64,000 bases of DNA, taken from NCBI RefSeq assembly GCF_012222305.1, contig NZ_CP035730.1, positions 1,639,501-1,703,500 on the forward strand, read 5' to 3'. Below are positions 59,944-64,000 of the stretch, piece after piece (the first letter of the stretch is position 1; each line of letters opens with the position of its first letter). Under the pieces are notes generated by a model, which was not told the DNA's origin, did not search any database, and saw nothing but the letters and a program-made list of their open reading frames with translations. The stretch comes from Sulfolobus sp. S-194 (GTDB taxonomy: Archaea; Thermoproteota; Thermoprotei_A; Sulfolobales; Sulfolobaceae). The translations under genes and the position numbers were made by a program.

Positions 59944-60330
59944 ATGAGCTCTCAACTAATTTCTCTAGTTAATACAGATAGAATAATAGGTAAACATGTT
60001 TTTGGAAATCTATATGATATAGATCCAAAAATTTTAAATGATAAAGATTTTTTACATAATTTAGTATTAGAAGCTGTAAAAATAGCTAATATGAAGTTAG
60101 TTGAAATAAAGTCATGGAATTTCGGTGGGAAAAAAGGTGGGGTTTCAGTTATAGCATTAGTAGAAGAGAGTCATATAGCTCTTCATACATGGACAGAATA
60201 TAATTACGCTACTCTAGATGTATATACTTGCGGAGAAAATAGTAATCCTCAAGCTGCTTTTGAATATATTGTATCTCAACTTAAACCAAAACGGTATCAA
60301 ATGTTTTATGCTGATAGAAGTTCAGAGTGA
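59944..60330 (+). CDS. Pyruvoyl-dependent arginine decarboxylase (AdoMet decarboxylase family)
   Basis: 128 residues. Self-cleaving proenzyme: cleavage is expected in [20 protein letters not shown] between Glu and Ser, creating the pyruvoyl group; the catalytic Cys is in DVYTCGEN. Crenarchaea have two such proteins, a true AdoMet decarboxylase and one that became an arginine decarboxylase making agmatine for polyamines. The N-terminal [16 protein letters not shown] and the position before HMG-CoA synthase match my memory of the arginine enzyme in S. solfataricus. A GGAGGGCC Shine-Dalgarno and TATATTTAAG lie upstream. Confidence 0.8.
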   Translation: MSSQLISLVNTDRIIGKHVFGNLYDIDPKILNDKDFLHNLVLEAVKIANMKLVEIKSWNFGGKKGGVSVIALVEESHIALHTWTEYNYATLDVYTCGENSNPQAAFEYIVSQLKPKRYQMFYADRSSE

Positions 60331-60351
60331 GCTGAGCAAATCATCAAATCA

Positions 60352-60400
60352 TTTTCTATTTTTTCATCATTCCCTTCGTCTTTTTCCTATTTCCTTTTTT
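60352..60400 (+). terminator. Pyrimidine-rich terminator of the arginine decarboxylase gene
   Basis: A 49-bp tract with several T5-T6 runs (TTTTTT, CTTTTTCC, CTTTTTT) right after the gene and before the mevalonate promoter. Confidence 0.5.
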
Positions 60401-60419
60401 AAACTTATATTCGACATTA

Positions 60420-60437
60420 GTCTATGAATTCATAGAC
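60420..60437. promoter_or_regulatory. 18-bp perfect palindrome upstream of the mevalonate operon
   Basis: GTCTATGAATTCATAGAC, a perfect inverted repeat of 9 bp, 20 bp upstream of the TATA box of the HMG-CoA synthase gene. Position and symmetry fit a dimeric regulator operator or an upstream activating site. Confidence 0.6.
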
Positions 60438-60457
60438 AATTGTAGAAACTCTTTTTA

Positions 60458-60465
60458 TTTAAAAA
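60458..60465 (+). promoter_or_regulatory. TATA box of the mevalonate operon
   Basis: TTTAAAAA ~22-25 bp upstream of the ATG at 60483, indicating a leaderless mRNA. Confidence 0.5.
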
Positions 60466-60482
60466 TGTCCTTATAATAGCCG

Positions 60483-61529
60483 ATGAATTCTGGGATAGTA
60501 GGATGGGGAGCATATGTTCCTCGTTATAGATTAGATGTCCTAGAAATAGCTAAACTATGGGGATATGATGAAGGTGTCGTAAAAAGTTTGGGTTTGACAG
60601 AAAAAGCTGTTCCTTCTCACGATGAAGATTCAACAACAATGGCATGGGAAGCAGCAAGAAATGCTTTAATGAGAGCAAAGATTGATCCTTCTGAAATTAA
60701 AGCTGTGTTATTTGGTTCTGAGTCTAAAGTTTATGCAGTCAAACCTACTTCCACAATAATTATTGATTCTCTAGGCATATCGCATGAAACTTTGAGTGCA
60801 GATTTAGAATTTGCTTGCAGAGCTGCCTCTGTCGGTTTAAGGTTATTGTCTGGTATGGTTGAAGCAAATAGAATAAAATACGGCTTAGTAATAGGAAGTG
60901 ATGTAGCCCAATCTAATCCTGGGGATGTGTTAGAATTAAGTTCTGCTGCCGCTTCGGTAGCATATATTGTTGGTCCAGCTAATGAATCTTCAGCAATAAT
61001 AGAATATGCCACTTCATATACAACTGATACACCAGATTTTTGGAGAAGAGACGGGATGCCTTATCCACTTCACGGTGAGGCATTTACTGGCGAACCGGCT
61101 TATTTTGCTCATATTATATCTGCTGTTCAGCTTCTACTTAAAGAGGGTGGGTATTCAATATCTGATTTTGATTATTTCGTATTTCATCAACCTAATGGTA
61201 AATTCCCATTGCAAGTTGCTAAAAAGCTAGGTGTTCCATTAGAGAAAGTCAAAGAAGGATTAGTGTCTCCATATATAGGAAATCCTTATAATGCGTCAGC
61301 ATTATTAGGTTTAGCAAAGGTTTTAGATATTGCTAAACCTGGACAAAGAATATTAGTTGCTCCTTTTGGAAGTGGTGCTGGAAGCGATGCATTTAGTATC
61401 TTGGTGACAGATAGAATAGACGAGAGGCAAAAACTTGCTCCAAGAGTTGAAAATTACATTAATAATAAGAAAGTAATTTCGTATTCTGTTTACGCAAAGA
61501 CAACAAACAAGTATAAGGTGTATGAGTGA
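60483..61529 (+). CDS. Hydroxymethylglutaryl-CoA synthase
   Basis: Condenses acetyl-CoA with acetoacetyl-CoA to HMG-CoA for isoprenoid lipids. 348 residues. The catalytic Cys is present at residue 112 ([15 protein letters not shown]), with [11 protein letters not shown] (His) and the [16 protein letters not shown] end. Begins [20 protein letters not shown]. First gene of HMGCS - thiolase-like - DUF35 - HMG-CoA reductase; the stop TGA overlaps the next ATG. Confidence 0.96.
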   Translation: MNSGIVGWGAYVPRYRLDVLEIAKLWGYDEGVVKSLGLTEKAVPSHDEDSTTMAWEAARNALMRAKIDPSEIKAVLFGSESKVYAVKPTSTIIIDSLGISHETLSADLEFACRAASVGLRLLSGMVEANRIKYGLVIGSDVAQSNPGDVLELSSAAASVAYIVGPANESSAIIEYATSYTTDTPDFWRRDGMPYPLHGEAFTGEPAYFAHIISAVQLLLKEGGYSISDFDYFVFHQPNGKFPLQVAKKLGVPLEKVKEGLVSPYIGNPYNASALLGLAKVLDIAKPGQRILVAPFGSGAGSDAFSILVTDRIDERQKLAPRVENYINNKKVISYSVYAKTTNKYKVYE

Positions 61530-62620
61530 TGGTTTCAATAGCTGAAGTTTCTTTCATAAAAATTGATCGTTATTATGAGTATTCCGAAAAAGACTTAGTT
61601 ATAGAGGCTTATAAGCAAATTGAAACTAAGGTAAAAGATTACATAAAACCAGATGTGGTTATAGTCTCAAGTGGCTATGCTGAGAGTATTGGAAAATCTT
61701 CTTTATCAGCTGTAAAACTCTCATCTTCTCTTGGATTTAAAGGGGTAAAAGCGTTTAGAATAGAGAATGGAGATAATGGAGGACCTTCTATTTACACTGC
61801 TTATTCTCTTATAAAATCTGGGTTAGCAAAATCAGTACTTCTGATTGGTATTGATAAATTTTCAGATCTAGCTTCAAAACAACTTAATGATGTTTTAGCT
61901 ATGAATTTACTTCACGATCACGAATATCATCTAGGATTAACTCCTCAATCATATGCTGCTATTTTAGCTAAACTTTATATGAAAAAATATAATGTTCCAT
62001 ATGAATATTTTGCAAACTGGCCATTAAAGATGCATGATAATGCAGTAGAGAATCCGTTCGCATATTTGAGGTTCAAGACAGATATTAAAACTATCACTTC
62101 ATCTCAATTAGTCTCTGAACCTTTAAGAATATTCGATACAGCTGCAAGAGCTGATGGAGCTGGTATTATATTATTGACCGATGATGAGGTAGCTAAGAAG
62201 TACACAGATACTCCAGTATATTTAGCAAATGTTCACGGCTCAATATATGAATATGCATATGATTTAAGTTTACCCTCTATAAAATTAGCTCTAAACGAAC
62301 TTAAGTATACTCCTAGTAAGAATGACATCATAGAAATTCACGATTCTTATAGTGTATTGGCTGCTTTAGAGTTAGAAGAATTAGGTCTAGGAGAAAAGGG
62401 CAAATCTTTACTAGAATTAGATTCTTATCAAGTAAATTATAGTGGTGGTCTGAAAGCCAGGGGTTATCCTGGAGGAGCTACAGCTATTTATCAGCTAGCT
62501 GAGGTTGTTATGCAGCTTAGAGGTGACTTTCCTGGAAAGAAGGCTATAGGTGAAAGTGGGATAGTTATTTCGGCAGACGATTTAGTCACATCTTCGTATA
62601 TTTCAATTTTAAAGAGGTGA
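61529..62620 (+). CDS. Thiolase-family protein lacking all cysteines
   Basis: 363 residues from ATG 61529. Thiolase fold by order of motifs: GSxxx-type SVLLIGIDKFSD, IHDSYSVLAALELEELGLGE and GGLKARGYPGGATAIYQ. The nucleophile region reads ENGDNGGPS where active thiolases have ENACASG, so Asp82 stands in the Cys position; the GHP histidine is Tyr; and there is no cysteine anywhere. In archaea this gene normally supplies acetoacetyl-CoA within a thiolase-HMGCS-DUF35 complex. Here it may be structural or use other chemistry. An upstream GTG (61526) is less likely. Confidence 0.85.
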   Translation: MVSIAEVSFIKIDRYYEYSEKDLVIEAYKQIETKVKDYIKPDVVIVSSGYAESIGKSSLSAVKLSSSLGFKGVKAFRIENGDNGGPSIYTAYSLIKSGLAKSVLLIGIDKFSDLASKQLNDVLAMNLLHDHEYHLGLTPQSYAAILAKLYMKKYNVPYEYFANWPLKMHDNAVENPFAYLRFKTDIKTITSSQLVSEPLRIFDTAARADGAGIILLTDDEVAKKYTDTPVYLANVHGSIYEYAYDLSLPSIKLALNELKYTPSKNDIIEIHDSYSVLAALELEELGLGEKGKSLLELDSYQVNYSGGLKARGYPGGATAIYQLAEVVMQLRGDFPGKKAIGESGIVISADDLVTSSYISILKR

Positions 62621-62627
62621 ACTTAAA

Positions 62628-63035
62628 GTGAAAATTAGTCCTCCAAGAAATTGGAGATTAAAAGAAACCTTATATTCAATTGTTTTAGGTAAGTGTGAAA
62701 AATGCGGAAGTATATTGTATCCTTATCAGCAACTATGTAGTTCATGCGGTTCCACTAATATAAAGAAAATTGTTTCGAGAGGTCACGGAAAACTAATTGA
62801 ATACACAATATCTTATCAATCACGTGAGGGATATGAAAAGGCTTTACCTATGGCTGTAGGATTAATAGAGTTAGATGAAGGAGTTAGGATTTTAGCCCCT
62901 CTTACTGATACTGATAACATTAAAGAAGGTGCTGAGGTTGAAGCTGTTCTAAGGAGGATTACTGCTGATTCTAATAATGGTTTAATACAGTACGGTATTA
63001 AATTTAGAGTGATAGATAATGCAAGAGATAATTGA
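62628..63035 (+). CDS. DUF35 (rubredoxin-like zinc ribbon plus OB fold) protein
   Basis: 135 residues, GTG start. The zinc ribbon [20 protein letters not shown] (~24-43) is followed by an OB fold. In archaeal thiolase/HMG-CoA synthase complexes DUF35 shuttles CoA intermediates between the two enzymes; its conservation here argues that the complex still forms. It overlaps hmgA by 17 bp. Confidence 0.88.
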   Translation: MKISPPRNWRLKETLYSIVLGKCEKCGSILYPYQQLCSSCGSTNIKKIVSRGHGKLIEYTISYQSREGYEKALPMAVGLIELDEGVRILAPLTDTDNIKEGAEVEAVLRRITADSNNGLIQYGIKFRVIDNARDN

Positions 63036-64000
63036 TGAGGTAGTTAATAAGGCTCTTAAGGGTAAGATTGAGCTTCATGAGATAGATAATTTATTAGAAG
63101 CAAATGCTGCAATGGTGGCTAGAAGATTAGTTATAGAAAAACTAACAAATACCAAACTTCCTTCTATTGGATCTACAATTCTTGATTATGCTGAGATAAA
63201 AAATAGAAATGCAGAAAACGTTATAGGTGGAATTCAAATACCAGTAGGTGTTATAGGTCCTTTAAGAGTAAATGGTGATTATGCTAAAGGAGATTTTTAT
63301 GTTCCCCTAGCAACTACTGAAGGCGCGTTAATAGCAAGTGTAAATAGGGGTGCAAAAGTTATATCTAAAAGTGGGGGTGCAAGAGTAAAGATAATTTTTG
63401 ATGGAATGACTAGAGCACCAGTTTTTAAACTTAGTAGTATAGAAGATGTTATAGATTTTCTAAACTGGATAAAAGATAATTTTTCAAAGATAAAAGAGAT
63501 TGCAGAAAGCACTACTTCACATGGTAAGTTAATAAACATAGAGCCATACGTTCTAGGTAATAATGTATGGCTTAGATTTGTCTTTGAAACAGGTGATGCG
63601 ATGGGTATGAACATGGTTACTGTAGCTACTGAGAAAGCATGTGAGTTTATTGAGAGAGAATTTGGAAGGGCTGTATGTTTGGCGGTAAGTGGTAATATGT
63701 GCAGTGATAAGAAACAATCTCAAGTAAATTCTCTGCATGGTAGGGGTAAAACTGTTGTTGCAGAGGCACTAATTCCACACGAATTGATTAAGACTGTGTT
63801 AAAATCTGATTCAGCTTTAATTCATGAAGTTAATTTAAGGAAAAATTGGTTAGGCGGAGCTAGGGCTGGTACAATGTTTCAATTTAATGCCCATTTTGCT
63901 AATATTGTGACAGCTATTTTTATAGCCACTGGGCAAGATGTAGCTCAAGTTGTTGAAAGTAGTTCTGGGTATACATGGACTGAAATACGCGATAATGGAT
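63019..64000 (+). CDS. hmgA: HMG-CoA reductase, 3' end cut off
   Basis: 327 codons visible, running off the window. NADPH-dependent reduction of HMG-CoA to mevalonate. Class I signatures: [17 protein letters not shown] (~76), [16 protein letters not shown] (catalytic Glu ~99), DAMGMNMVT-like ([17 protein letters not shown] ~193), [15 protein letters not shown] (catalytic Lys ~233) and [11 protein letters not shown] (Asp ~310). It starts with ATG inside the DUF35 gene, so it is translationally coupled to it. Confidence 0.95.
   Translation, partial: MQEIIDEVVNKALKGKIELHEIDNLLEANAAMVARRLVIEKLTNTKLPSIGSTILDYAEIKNRNAENVIGGIQIPVGVIGPLRVNGDYAKGDFYVPLATTEGALIASVNRGAKVISKSGGARVKIIFDGMTRAPVFKLSSIEDVIDFLNWIKDNFSKIKEIAESTTSHGKLINIEPYVLGNNVWLRFVFETGDAMGMNMVTVATEKACEFIEREFGRAVCLAVSGNMCSDKKQSQVNSLHGRGKTVVAEALIPHELIKTVLKSDSALIHEVNLRKNWLGGARAGTMFQFNAHFANIVTAIFIATGQDVAQVVESSSGYTWTEIRDNG

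Noticed and set aside
60335-60375. TGATGA motifs on the minus strand after arginine decarboxylase
   Set aside because: Spacers are homopolymeric A/T and no D' box is present; the tract is better explained as a pyrimidine-rich terminator on the plus strand.

Overview
The window is a compact, AT-rich archaeal chromosome segment from the order Sulfolobales. The signature genes are Cren7, two Alba proteins, reverse gyrase, TBP/TFB, SRP54, aIF5A with deoxyhypusine synthase, GatDE, topoisomerase VI, diphthine synthase, and tRNAs with short anticodon-loop introns. From memory of gene order (not checked against a database), the first ~53 kb follows a Sulfolobus/Saccharolobus block running from fibrillarin and TBP through Alba/reverse gyrase to homocitrate synthase and rpiA. 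The last 4 kb follows a different block (arginine decarboxylase - HMG-CoA synthase - thiolase - DUF35 - HMG-CoA reductase). A Sulfurisphaera-like genome fits best.

Layout. 0-9 kb: 5'-truncated thermosome subunit, small Sulfolobales proteins, argS beside an intron-containing tRNA-Arg, and class II ribonucleotide reductase. 9-18.5 kb: gatE-gatD, ribosomal protein S30e (missed by length filters), the nop5-fibrillarin operon leading into trm1, then aRpc34-TFB-Gar1 on the other strand. 18.6-30.6 kb: coiled-coil and DUF373 proteins, TBP, dph5, flavin-cofactor genes (FAD-synthase-like, ribK), taw1, gatC-gatA, cutA and an XPB helicase. 30.7-37.8 kb: a DNA-topology cluster of Alba1, reverse gyrase, Alba2 and Lhr helicase. 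38-50 kb: rtcB, dys, top6B-top6A, aIF5A, srp54, a Pus10-like protein, an SDR, Cren7, pyrH and homocitrate synthase. Several C/D-box guide RNA candidates lie between these genes, some using the UGAUGA of a stop codon as their C box.

50.1-58.9 kb is an accessory island full of decayed insertion sequences. Two ~1.11 kb copies of one IS family (A) and solo ends of it are present, plus a frameshifted copy of a second family (B) and a miniature element with 16-bp inverted repeats into which a family-A IS has jumped. Inside the island, rpiA and tRNA-Leu survive. So does an apparently intact three-gene unit: a 41-residue aromatic-tailed peptide, a radical SAM/SPASM enzyme and an MFS transporter. This looks like an uncharacterised RiPP-type (ribosomally made, modified peptide) pathway and is the best candidate for a new system here.

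58.9-64 kb: tRNA(CAT), a membrane-anchored protein, arginine decarboxylase and the mevalonate-pathway operon. That operon is preceded by an 18-bp perfect palindrome. Its thiolase-family member contains no cysteine at all, so it cannot use the classical thiolase nucleophile. Other oddities are a TBP gene without a normal start codon at its conserved N-terminus, a Pus10 homologue without the recognisable catalytic motif, and an SDR without the Tyr/Lys pair.
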